Assembly: GCA_020137815.1 (NCBI GenBank)
Contig: CM035358.1
Span: forward strand, 6,866,842-6,930,841
Direction of reading: 5' to 3'
Origin: Hormiphora californensis
Taxonomy: Eukaryota > Ctenophora > Tentaculata > Cydippida > Pleurobrachiidae
DNA length: 64,000 bases
This document shows positions 39,019 through 59,435 of the stretch, piece after piece. The notes under the pieces are model-generated. The model was not told where the DNA came from and searched no databases. It saw only the letters and a program-made list of their open reading frames with translations. The position numbers were made by a program, and so were the translations under genes. Numbering within the stretch: position 1 is the stretch's first letter; every line of letters starts with the position of its first letter.

Positions 39019-39458
39019 TTGGAAGCTTTTCGAAACTAGAACTGCAGATGCTTGTCCTTGATATAATTCGACCATATTCCACGGAATTATCCTCTTCACT
39101 GGAATCTATAAATTCACACGTGAGGTATAAAAAGTTGGCGGAGGGGGGTAGAGTTATAAAACTCTACTCTCGTGGATATGGATTCTTCCAAAAGTATTGA
39201 TTTGCGGTTCTCTTCTGATTGACGCACACATGAGGGGAGCATATAATGTGCAATTTTAACACTCGCTCCTTCCATCTTTTTCAAACGTTCTGACGTATCT
39301 CGTCGCATGCAGAATGTCCCCCTCACTTTATCTCTCCCTCTTTCTCTCACCTTCTCTCTCTCTGATCGTCTCTCTAAGTGTGCACACGTAAGCTTGCCGA
39401 ATGTTCCCTCTCTTTCGTCCCTCGTGATTCTAGCCACACGCGATCATCCAGGCTGGAC

Positions 39459-39466
39459 TATAAAAA
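39459..39466 (+). promoter_or_regulatory. TATA-like box of the PPxY gene
   Basis: TATAAAAA only 21 bases before the ATG at 39480. If it sets the start about 30 bases downstream, translation more likely begins at the in-frame ATG at 39498. Confidence 0.45.
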
Positions 39467-39479
39467 GGCTGGGGGTATC

Positions 39480-42232
39480 ATGGGGACCGCTAGTTTAATG
39501 ATTGCACTTGTCCTAGTAGTTTTGCTTCAACTCGCGGACCAAACGTAGGTTTTTCGTGCTTGTTATGTTTCGTGTACATTTTAGTACATTCTCTGCTTGT
39601 CGATATTGTTCATTCAGCTCTAAGCTGTGATTCTATACATCTAAATGACACCCTGAATCACCGCTAAATTATCCCTAAATCACCACTCAATAATCCCTAA
39701 ATCACCACTCAATAATCCCTAAATCATTCAGTGAATGACACCCTCTAATGACACCCTATAATGACACCCTCTATTATGACACCCCCTTATAGTGACACCC
39801 TCTAATGACACCCTCTTCCTATCTCAGGGACCTTTATTGTCGAGGTGTAAGTGAAACAGGAGAACAGCTCGAAGCTAGATGCAGTTACCCAAGTTATAAG
39901 TGCTCCTGTATCAACAGTGCCAGTGACCCGCCCGTTTGTCATTGCACTCGAATAGTCAGGTTGGTCGTCATTGGCTTCCTTTGCTTGTGATTAGGGCTCC
40001 AATATATCAACCCCCTGGCCTAGAACCCTATTTTTTTCTCCCACCCCCGACCCGCTAAACAGTAACCTTCCTTATTCTCAAGCCAGTCCTTTCCTACCCT
40101 CAAAGTCAAGACCTTTGTGCGTAATCCGCTCCTCAACCCACCCCACCCTCGCAGTGAAGAGGAAGAAGAGGAAGAAGAGGAAGACGTAACAAAACCTTCA
40201 AACACGGAAACTAAACAACAAACAGTTAACGGCTGGAATCCCCTTCATGTGTTAGGAGTTGGGTGTTCTATTTTAATGGTTCTCATCCTAACTTCAACTG
40301 CATGCTGCTGCCTCTGTAGACAGGTAGGGGGATCAGGGGGTTGTTGAGTAACAAAAAAGAGAGCCAGGTTCTATCCCTCCTTTGCATTTGGCATGGAGAG
40401 GGGATCGGGACTGTTGGTTGGTAACGGTGATCTTCACGGTTACCCTTTAGTCATGGCTCCGTGATAGGCATATAAGGTACTTTGTGGCCCACTGGGGTCT
40501 CCTAGAAAGATGGTGATAGTGGGTGCCACAATGCTCGTCTACAATTACTAGTGAAACCAATTTGGTATAGGTCTCCACTCTCCAATCTTTATTGACTAAG
40601 TCTCTCTCAGACTGGATATAAATTGATTGGCTATTTTCTATCATGGTTCAACAATTACCAGATAGCCCTCGCTCTCGATATGACTTGCTTTCTCTCTCTT
40701 TCTCCCCTTCTTTTTAGCTCTCCCTCTCTTTCCCTCAGTCTCAGTCCTCCCTCTGCCCCAGACTCCTCCATGGGAGGGTGGGAGGGTAGTTTTTGCCGTC
40801 AGATACCCTGGCACTAATTGTAGGTCCGGTGATTGGGCACTTTAAATTACTCCTATATTAATTTTAGTTCAGCCCTGATTCTCCCAAGTCCCAACACCGT
40901 CTATCTAATCCAAGAATTATAAGGGGTGTGGTTTGTTTGACTGTACGTACTGTCTCCGCGATAACTTACGAGCAGTTCAAGTGGTCTGGCGACTGGCGTT
41001 GCCAGATCCCGTTTTGATTCTCGACACTGGGCTGATTAGATCGGGTCGGCACCGCCAGACAGAATCACACAATGTGGTACAAACTCTCGGAACTAACCCC
41101 CAATTCTACATTTCAGTACTACTCTCGCCAGATGTCATTCATCAAGCCGCCAGACTACTCCGACTCCCCACCACCTCCCTACCCTGCCACACCCAGCGTG
41201 CCAACTCGGACAGCTGTTATCTCCAGAGGATCTTCATCCAGGGATATAAGGAGTGCTGCTTCTCGGGACTTGTTCAGCCGGGAACCTACTACTGCACATG
41301 TTATTAGTCATAATATAGCCATACGAGAGGCACCTAGAGACAGTGTGACTAGAGATCTGGTGGGTTCTCGAGATAGTTTTAGAGGGGCAGCACCTGGATG
41401 CCAGGACTCAATCAGATGCCAGAGGGCATCAATACAGACGATGAGGGAGATACCTTTACAGCATAGATCAGACCTGAGACAGATGAATAGAGACGCTAGC
41501 AACGCACCTAGAGACCATAGCAACGCGCCTAGCAACAGGGTGCCTAGCAACGCCGCACTTGTTAGAAATGGCGTAACAAACAATCCGAGAGAATCTGTAA
41601 ATATGAGTCCTAGAAGTAGGGAGTCAATAGTTGTTAGAAACTCTGTTGTAGACAATACCCTATCTGAAAGGGCCAGCGATTTAGATCAGAGAGAAAATGC
41701 CAGTTCTTCAAGAAACACTATGGTAGAGAGAAACTTTGGAAGTTCAGTAGTTGAAGCAGGAATTAACCGTATAGGTTCGTTCACTGCCCCTACCACCACT
41801 AGATCAGTGCCCCGGGACATTGAAACTACACCCGATGGCACCTATAATCCCCGCATGAACACGGGGATAACACGGGGACTACGGGAGATATCATCAGCTG
41901 ATATCAATAGACCTTCCTTTTTGGTGGGACGAAACAATACCTCCCCGGGCACGGATAGCAATGGACCTTCTCCCTTGTCAAGTCGTGGCGAGATAGAAAA
42001 CACAGAGGAAGACCGGCCGGAGACTGTTAATCAGGATCAGATCACAACATCTGGCCCAGTACCTGATATCGTCCTGCCTTCATACAGACAGGGAGTTAGG
42101 GAGGTCCCACCGGCCGAGGTGGCTAGACCTGGACCGTCCCTTTTTAGTCGACCAGGACGTGGCGAGAACAATGCAGCTATCATGCTACCGACATATGGTC
42201 AGGGACTGGATCTGATAATTGAAGATACGTGA
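39480..42232 (+). CDS. Type I membrane adaptor with PPxY tail (WBP1/VOPP1/Shisa-like), 4 exons
   Basis: Exons 39480-39544, 39828-39959, 40155-40323, 41117-42232; phases match, up to 493 residues. Residues 1-22 are a signal peptide (a start at Met7 fits the TATA box better). The short ectodomain (about 23-65) has seven Cys, then a Glu run. One membrane span lies at about 96-118, followed by a CCCLC cluster, likely palmitoylated or disulfide-linked. The tail begins with two overlapping PPxY motifs (PPDY at 133, PPPY at 141), as in WBP1, VOPP1 and Shisa proteins, which bind WW domains of NEDD4-type ubiquitin ligases. The rest is long, Arg/Ser/Asn-rich and low in order. Two LPxY variants (LPSY about 441, LPTY about 479) lie near the end in I-x-LP-x-Y-x-QG repeats. 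Membership of this loose superfamily is by architecture, not clear identity. Confidence 0.75.
39655..39815. repeat. Two short tandem repeats in intron 1 of the PPxY gene
   Basis: Three units of about 22 bases containing ATCACCACTCAATAATCCCT, then five to six ATGACACCCTCTA units. Confidence 0.85.
40324..41116. other. Intron 3 of the PPxY gene
   Basis: CT-rich stretch near 40690-40740 and a MITE family B copy at the end. No gene seen. Confidence 0.6.
40983..41062. mobile_element. MITE family B copy
   Basis: GGTCTGGCGACTGGCG and GGTCGGCACCGCCAGACAG ends around GTTTTGATTCTC; ends about 55 bases before exon 4. Confidence 0.6.
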
Positions 42233-42482
42233 GCCAGAGATTGTGGGGGATTTGAATCATTTGCAGGGGCTGCCTCACCCTCCTAAAATCGTTCCAAATG
42301 TGACACTTGCCAGATGATATTGTTGCTATGGTAACCGTCAATTAATAATCTTTTGATATGATGTTTTTAGCGGTGTGAACTGGGTGTGAGAGTTTTAACT
42401 TCTTTTTAATGTCATTCTAAATGGGTCTTTATGTATTTAGTACCTCCAATTAGGAGAGACAACACCCCGGGAAAGTGATACC

Positions 42483-42485
<3 letters not shown>

Positions 42486-42565
<80 letters not shown>

Positions 42566-42625
42566 TTTTTTTCTCTCTCTCTCTCTCCCTCTCCCTCTCT
42601 CTCCCTTTCTCTCTCTCTCTCTCTC
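42486..42625. repeat. CT microsatellite, interrupted
   Basis: CT run of about 140 bases with a T-rich interruption. Confidence 0.9.
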
Positions 42626-42731
42626 CCACCCGTGGTCACGTGATTCATTCATGATTGTTACACAAAACCTATCCGACCGAGTCAAAACTTCCATTCCTCA
42701 GTTCTTTCAAGACACGGTTCTCTTCAAACCA

Positions 42732-42838
42732 GGAACCGACCGAAACAATTAAACAACCAATCAGAACTCGTTATTTAGGTCACGTGACTGGTTATCAGCC
42801 AATCAGGGACCAGTATTTCCTGATTCGGTCGGTTCCTG
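42732..42838. mobile_element. MITE family A, copy 3, intact
   Basis: Both ends (GGAACCGACCGAA / TTCGGTCGGTTCC) are intact. CTTCAAACC(A) is duplicated at 42722 and 42839, a 9-10 bp target duplication. Confidence 0.85.
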
Positions 42839-43138
42839 CTTCAAACCAATGTCTGATAAATCCAACCCGGGTAAACAGTACGAAATACATTTGGTTTGGG
42901 GGTTTGGGAATGCAATTGAATATCGAAATGGTACATTTATCTCTCGTTCAAAATCTCTTACAAATATATTCGGCCAAATATAGCACACACTTCAACTGCC
43001 TAGCAAGAAGTGAACTAAATATTATACGGTGTTCCTTGCTGTACGGAACCCTCACATAAAGTGCGGTGGGAGCTACACAAGGTTCTCCCAGGCTTCATAT
43101 CGAGATCTTACTGTACAAACACACTGTACAAACACCTG

Positions 43139-43262
43139 TCTAGCGCCGCCAGACCTGTCAGGCCAATGCTCTGACCACAGTTCTCGCGCTCGAGAATGGG
43201 TCAGGCCAATGCTCTGACAGCGCCAGACCACACTCAGATCGGTTTGGCGCAGCCAGACAGAT
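43139..43262. mobile_element. MITE family B relative with two internal palindromes
   Basis: Ends CTGTCTAGCGCCGCCAGAC and GGCGCAGCCAGACAG. Two copies of GTCAGGCCAATGCTCTGAC lie inside at about 43157 and 43200. Confidence 0.55.
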
Positions 43263-43852
43263 AAACACGCATCTCTTTGCCTGGCTAGACTATTGTTACA
43301 AATGTAAAGGGAGGGTTAGAACATAACATGCATCTCTAACAGATCTCCAACAACGCAAACACGATGGCGCATGATCATGTAGATCAAGTCTCGAGACTAT
43401 TCTAATCACATAATCTGCTCTGATAAAACTTTATCTAGATCTACCGAACACTTATAACCCATGAAATAAAATACGGTGTGAGCCACACAAATAAAAACAA
43501 GATATATCTCAGTCTTCCTTCTACAAAGAACAGCTATGATAATTGATTAGTTACACAAAACAAGAATTGTCACTCAAAGTCTATTGTTTTCGGGATCTGC
43601 TTGTTAGGGATGAAGAACAAGGATCGCTGGGTCGTCATTTTTTCATTATATCACCCGCCTCTTCTTCTCCATTGTTGAATGTTGAGTAATAACTTGAGCC
43701 ACTCCCGTTTAGCAGATACTTTTGAAGAATTCTGAAAATGAAGTTGGGTGTTAGGTACTGAAAGTGAATAGGAATAACAAGGTAAGAAATATAGAGTAAA
43801 AACATACAACAGACAACAGGCGGGTCAGTATGTTTGTCCGCGTGGTTGTCAG

Positions 43853-43907
43853 TGCATGCGTTTGTCACTATGTTTGTCACTATGTTTGTCACTATGTTTG
43901 TCAGTAA
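43853..43907. repeat. 12-bp tandem TTTGTCACTATG
   Basis: About four and a half units. Confidence 0.9.
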
Positions 43908-43969
43908 ATTTTACTCCGGCACATTGGATCTGAACACATGTCTATTTCTGCGGAAAGTAACAGATGGGT

Positions 43970-44050
43970 TTGGTATCGAAGACACCTCACGGCCTTCGTT
44001 TGGCGTGCTTCGCACGCCGCGCCGGCAAGGGAGGGGTAACTTCGTTACCA
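43970..44050. mobile_element. 81-bp MITE family C with 10-bp target duplication
   Basis: Ends TTGGTATCGAAG and CTTCGTTACCA. ACAGATGGGT flanks both sides exactly (43960-43969 and 44051-44060). An inner GGCGTGC/GCACGCC hairpin is present. Confidence 0.85.
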
Positions 44051-44248
44051 ACAGATGGGTACTGCCATTGCCAAGTCTATTCCAAGTAGATCTACCCATT
44101 TTATCGAAACCTGACATAAACCCTGACTCTGTCTATTTGTGATATTCATTCTGTCAGACTGGGTATAATTCACGAGCCCTATTCATATGCTATTGACGAT
44201 TAATTAACTGAACAATTGTTTCAAGCCTTCATATTACATGGACGAGAT

Positions 44249-44284
<36 letters not shown>

Positions 44285-44288
44285 GGGG

Positions 44289-44343
<55 letters not shown>
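44249..44343. repeat. GA microsatellite
   Basis: GA run with a short G tract, directly left of the foldback transposon. Confidence 0.9.
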
Positions 44344-44344
<1 letters not shown>

Positions 44345-44360
44345 AAGATATTAGAATATA

Positions 44361-45247
44361 CAGGGGTGGGCATAAAAAATGTCCGCCCTAGACTAGCATA
44401 GTTCCAGATATCGTATAGGGCTAAAACTTGGCAGAGTTACTCTATAGAACAAATAAATAGGTTGACCAAAATTTCAGACTTTTAGCTCAAAGTTCATTTT
44501 TTTGATCGGAATGAACATTGTCAGTCATTCCAAAAAACATGAATTTTCGGTCCAGAATTCAAACAATTGTCTTTGGCTATCGAATTTCTTTCAAATGCGA
44601 CCAAGAAAATCGAAAACGGACAAACACAAGGCACACAGAGGTCATGTTTCCGACAGTTAGTCAAGTCACGTGATCCCTATCGAATCGTGGACTATTCTGA
44701 ATTGCTAATCAGGATTAGTGGTGGAGAATCACGTATCACAGCCGCCAATGAGGGATGACGAAGATGATTGGCCATGAGATCCGAGACTCATTAAGAAGTG
44801 GCCTCTTTATCCCAGTGCTCTCGAATCACATGTCGCTTTTTCGATACACATTCCTCATTAGCGGCTATGATACGTGATTCTTCCCCAATAAGCCTGACCA
44901 GCAATTCAGAAAGTTGTCCACGATTCGGTGAGGATCACATGACCTGACTAACTGCCAGAAACATGATCACTGTGTGCCTTGTGGTTGTCTGTGTTCGATT
45001 TTCTTGGTCGCATTTGAAAGAAATTCGATAGCCAAAGACAATTGTTTGACTTCTGGAGCAAAAATTTATGTTTTTTTGGAATGAATGACAATGTTCATTC
45101 CGATCAAAAAATGAACTTTGAGCTAAAAGTCTGCAATTTTGGTCAACCTATTTATTTGTCCCATAGAGTAACTCTGCCAAATTTTGGCGCTCTACAATAT
45201 CTGGAACCATGCTAGTCTAGGGCGGACATTTTTTATGCCCACCCCTG
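44361..45247. mobile_element. 887-bp Tc1/mariner-like foldback element
   Basis: Ends CAGGGGTGGGCATAAAAAAT and ATTTTTTATGCCCACCCCTG, with TA on both sides. The inverted similarity continues inward for about 400 bases per arm, with more mismatches near the centre. No transposase. The TA target and CAGGG ends suggest a non-autonomous Tc1/mariner element. Confidence 0.8.
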
Positions 45248-45625
45248 TATAATTGTTCCATTGTTCCTCTCCCTACTAAATCTCCTCCTCGTACCAGGCT
45301 TCGAACCCAGTGTGAAACCATTGTGAGACATGTTTATAGTTCTCACATGTCTACTGAGTAGGGTGTCCCTTCCTTCCTTCCAATAATTTCTCCAGTGTAG
45401 CTTCCCAGTACACTTTGAATCTCGTGATCACGCAAGAGTATCCTTTTCTGTCTCAGACAGATTTCTTTCGCAAAACTGCAGCAGACAGTGTCTGCCGTGT
45501 GCAAAAGAAATACTTGACAGATATACCTACTCAATCCAAATTGTTTTGTCTCTATTGTATTCCATGGCATTATAGGTCCCATACTATTCTGAAGACTAAC
45601 TCATAATTGTGAATTGTTTAGGGCT

Positions 45626-45930
45626 ATGGGGTCGGCACTAGTGCGATGTTGCTACACCACCGGCTCCTTTAACACCAACCCTAAGTCGGTAAAAACCTTA
45701 TTAATTTGTGGTTTCTGTAATACAAATACCAACTAAATATATGGCTAGTTACTGATACAAATAAAACAGTTGTGGCTAAGTCCCGTTTATAGATTTCTAT
45801 CTCAAAGTTACCTCGATTACCCTATTTGACTGCAACTCTGTTTCAGATCATGGAGAGCCAGCAAAAGAAGAGCCTGCAGGAGTTGAAATTGAAGCGAGCA
45901 CAATCGGAGAACCAGTTTGTGGCTAAGATG
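45626..45930 (+). CDS. Candidate 5' coding exons of the CNBD2-like gene
   Basis: ATG 45626-45688 encodes 21 residues and ends at a TCG|GTAAAA donor. A strong TTTCAG acceptor opens 45847-45930, which begins Ile-Met-Glu-Ser and is Lys/Gln-rich; it could end at the ATG|GTAGAA donor. Both exons are phase 0, as is the acceptor at 48479, so they could supply the missing start of the CNBD2-like protein. The link is inferred from phase and order only, and the second donor is weak. Confidence 0.4.
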
Positions 45931-45988
45931 GTAGAAAGGAGATATGTCAAGACAGACTCGAAAAACTCGGACCTAGGGAGTTGTTGTG

Positions 45989-46068
45989 GTCTCTGATTGG
46001 CTGATAACCAGTCACGTGACCTAAATAACGAGTTCTGATTGGTTGTTTACTTGGTTCGGTCGGTTCCT
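45989..46068. mobile_element. MITE family A, copy 4, left end truncated
   Basis: TTCGGTCGGTTCC right end is kept and the left end is lost. GTTGTG flanks both sides. Confidence 0.7.
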
Positions 46069-46862
46069 GTTGTGAGGGTGATTGAGGGATATAGAGGTAG
46101 AAAAAGGAACTGACATTCGAGTTTTAATTCTGGTTTGTGTTTTAGTTCTGATTTGTGCTTGAAGTCTTATAGTTCTGTAAAATTGGTTAATTTTGGCAAC
46201 CACCTGAGTCAGAGGATTGAGTTCCCTATCTTTCTTTCTTTCGTCTTTCTAATTTCTATCATCTCACCCCTCTCCCTCTCCCTCTCTTTTTCTCTCTATC
46301 TCCCTCTCCTCTCTCTATCTCCCTTCTCTCTCTCTCAATTATTTACGGTCGTTGCAGCTGTCATTTAATTGTCCTTCCTCATCTGACTTCGAAGTTAGGA
46401 AAATATAGAGAATGATAGGAGGCTAGATTCTTTCAGAAAGGGAGAGAGGGACAGAGATATATATATAGTGAGGGAGACTGAGAGAGACAGATAGAGAGTG
46501 GGACCTGGATAGGACGAGAGAAAAAAAAGAGACAAATCAGGGAGAATCAGAGAAGATCATTCTATGAAGGAAAGGATAGGGCGGCTGGAGATCCTGACAG
46601 ATTGCATAGGAATTTAGGCCTATCTCTTTTTTGCTATGATTATCTTGTGTTTCGTTCACAAATAGTTGCTCGGGATAGCTCCTGATTTGTTGATGCTATA
46701 TCCTGTCTAAAGATATTTTCTTGGTGATTCTATATGTTGTGCGATATAGTTGTTATTGCAACCCTTTGCGACTTAGTTCAGTTGCCATAGGCGACATTGG
46801 CATTGTTTTCTAGACGATCACCAATTATCAGAGGGATAGAATTATAGAGAACGATAAACAGA

Positions 46863-46867
<5 letters not shown>

Positions 46868-46915
<48 letters not shown>

Positions 46916-46923
46916 AAGAGAGA

Positions 46924-47003
<80 letters not shown>

Positions 47004-47018
47004 GGGAGAGAGAGAGGA

Positions 47019-47052
<34 letters not shown>
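46868..47052. repeat. GA microsatellite
   Basis: About 185 bases of GA with GGAAG interruptions. Confidence 0.95.
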
Positions 47053-47055
<3 letters not shown>

Positions 47056-47471
47056 ACTAGCAGAAAGAGGAAGAACTCTATTTCCGTCATTAGATCTGAA
47101 GTGTTCTTATTCTTTCTGACTTCAATTCCTCTTTATCTATCCCCCTCTCCCTCTCTATCTCTCTCTCTCTCCCGTTTGTCCTACTCTACTTAATCGCCCT
47201 GTAGTTACAGACTGGTCTTTTGTCATATAATAGGCCAATATAATATGTCCTAGCTAGGACTCTCTCGTTTTATCGTCCTACTTACCTACTTAGGACGGCG
47301 TGAAAACGATAGGTAGCTAGAGAATTAGAAAGATGAATACTTAGCTTTTTCATTGAGAGAATAAGTTTCGAGAAAAAACGATAGCCATAGATAGAGAATA
47401 TATACGAAGATAGGAAGATAGATACAGATAGAGAGATAGAGATAAATAGAAAAATGGATACAAATAGAGAG

Positions 47472-47473
47472 AT

Positions 47474-47522
<49 letters not shown>
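47472..47522. repeat. TAGA tetranucleotide array
   Basis: About twelve TAGA units within a longer GATA/GAGA-rich stretch (47400-47560). Confidence 0.9.
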
Positions 47523-48478
47523 TAGTGATAGAGAGATATAAAGATAGAGATAGAAACAGTTAACAATGACCATTGTGACTAAACTACGCATAAATACGCA
47601 CTGTATTTGAGATATATCGCTACTATAATTGTAATATACAGATACTCAAGACCACTAGCCTACTGAAATGAATAATTGATTTCTTGTTCAATATTTTCTA
47701 TCATAAATATTACTGTTTAACTGAACTTGCTCAGTATATTAATCGAATACATGTCTAACTGTAATGATCATAACAAATTGACTCATCCTGTTGTTCAGTT
47801 TGCTGTTGTGATCGATCATGGCAACTCTGCGTTAGTAGTAGGATCAGAGGATGGTGTTGTGAACCTCAAGCACTTCCACCCACATGTACTGCCGCTGTGG
47901 GATACAGTGCTTACTCACCGTCAGGCCAATGCTCTGACAACTTCCTCATACTCTAGGCTACCCTAGTTGCCTGATTGCCTTATAGTTCTCCCACTTGCAA
48001 GGGATATTGGCCCATACCTTACTTTCTACCAAGCACACATATTCAGACTGAGGTTTAAACAAAGATTCAGATTCGGGATAATGACAACACAAGAAGGATA
48101 TAGAATGACGTTGTAAAATAGTAGAATCATAGCACCTTAAGAACTATAGCTTCTAGAATTTTCATTTACAGCTTCTTAATCCTTAATTATTTAGAGTTTT
48201 ATAAAAATGAAAAAGACGCCTGCTGCTGATATGAAAGAGACGGTAAAATTTTGGAATGGAAAAAGGAATTCTCGAGTTCTGCATACCTTTGCTTGCTATA
48301 ACCTGCACTAAATGCTTGCCTTAACCTCTAACTGTTGTCATTTAAATTTTGAATGATCTTGTCCTACTTTGTATCGAGAAGTTAAAACTAAATTGAAATC
48401 GAATAATTAAAACATCCGCCCTTTCCGAAGTTTTTAAAGCAGACATCGTGTTTTCATATCTCGAGAGAACCCGTCCAG

Positions 48479-58838
<10,360 letters not shown>

Positions 58839-58976
58839 GAGATACATAGAATGAATCTGACCGATTAATTCTGACTGCCATGCGCTAGAGACGTTTTTAC
58901 TAATCAAGTTTTTACAAATTAAGAGAACTAATGCTGTTTCTGGTGTTTTGTGATGTATTTTTTTGTTTGTTCAACA

Positions 58977-58982
58977 AATAAA
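58977..58982 (+). promoter_or_regulatory. Polyadenylation signal of the CNBD2-like gene
   Basis: AATAAA 335 bases after the stop, in a T-rich context. Confidence 0.55.
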
Positions 58983-59039
58983 ATTTGTTTAAATGAAAAC
59001 AACTTAACTTGTTAATTACCTTCAATCGTATAGTATGCT

Positions 59040-59150
59040 TCAGTCAAGAGGTGGAGCTTGTAACCAGGGACGCCAATTGTCAGGTAGATCCTCAGCGGTG
59101 TTGGTAGGTAGATCCTCAATCCAGAGCGGCATCTTGAAATTCATTTCTAG
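59040..59150 (-). CDS. Candidate terminal exon, gene unknown
   Basis: After a TTATTTCTAG acceptor the minus strand is open in phase 0 for 36 codons to a stop: Trp/Pro/Asp-rich, with MPLWIEDLPTN and DNWRPWLQAPP. The unit GAGGATCTACCT occurs twice. It may be an alternative last exon of the minus-strand gene at 59436-61519 or a separate gene. Confidence 0.4.
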   Translation of the reverse strand, partial: LEMNFKMPLWIEDLPTNTAEDLPDNWRPWLQAPPLD

Positions 59151-59329
59151 CTAGAAATAACAAAATATGTTATGGGTTACTTTGGCTGTGCAATAAAATA
59201 AATCAGCTGAACATCACATAAAAGTTTTCACAGTCAAAATACACAAAATCAATGCGTTCAAAATAATATCATCCCATCCTTTAATCCCCGTCGATTACAG
59301 TCCGTATGAACACAACTCCTTCAACTGAT

Positions 59330-59380
59330 TGGTAACGAAGTTACCCCTTCCTTGTCAGACCGCGAGGGGTTATTTCGTAA
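59330..59380. mobile_element. 51-bp MITE family C
   Basis: TGGTAACGAAGTTACCCCT start and AGGGGTTATTTCGTAA end, flanked by TTCAACTGAT and TTCAGCTGAT (10 bp, one mismatch). Confidence 0.7.
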
Positions 59381-59435
59381 TTCAGCTGATATCAGTCTCT
59401 TTCTCCCACAAATCTCAGAACAAGCCATGTTGTTA

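Larger units (their letters stand above)
42233..45625. other. Intergenic region rich in small elements
   Basis: Contains a CT array, MITE family A, B and C copies, a 12-bp tandem repeat, a GA array and an 887-bp foldback transposon. No gene is supported. Confidence 0.6.
45931..48478. other. Probable first long intron of the CNBD2-like gene
   Basis: Contains a MITE, a long GA array, a TAGA array and a GTCAGGCCAATGCTCTGAC palindrome at 47920. An open segment 47799-47919 follows a TTGTTCAG acceptor and encodes a hydrophobic, His-rich stretch (SEDGVVNLKHFHPH), but no donor follows. I cannot call it an exon. Confidence 0.45.

Noticed and set aside
45298-45330. GGTTCGAAGCC-like T-arm on the minus strand, a possible tRNA
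   Set aside because: The stem does not pair, and no D-arm, anticodon arm or acceptor stem is found at the right distances.
47799-47919. Possible coding exon with a SEDGVVNLKH stretch
   Set aside because: It has an acceptor-like start but no donor; a repeated palindrome begins at its end. Left as a note only.
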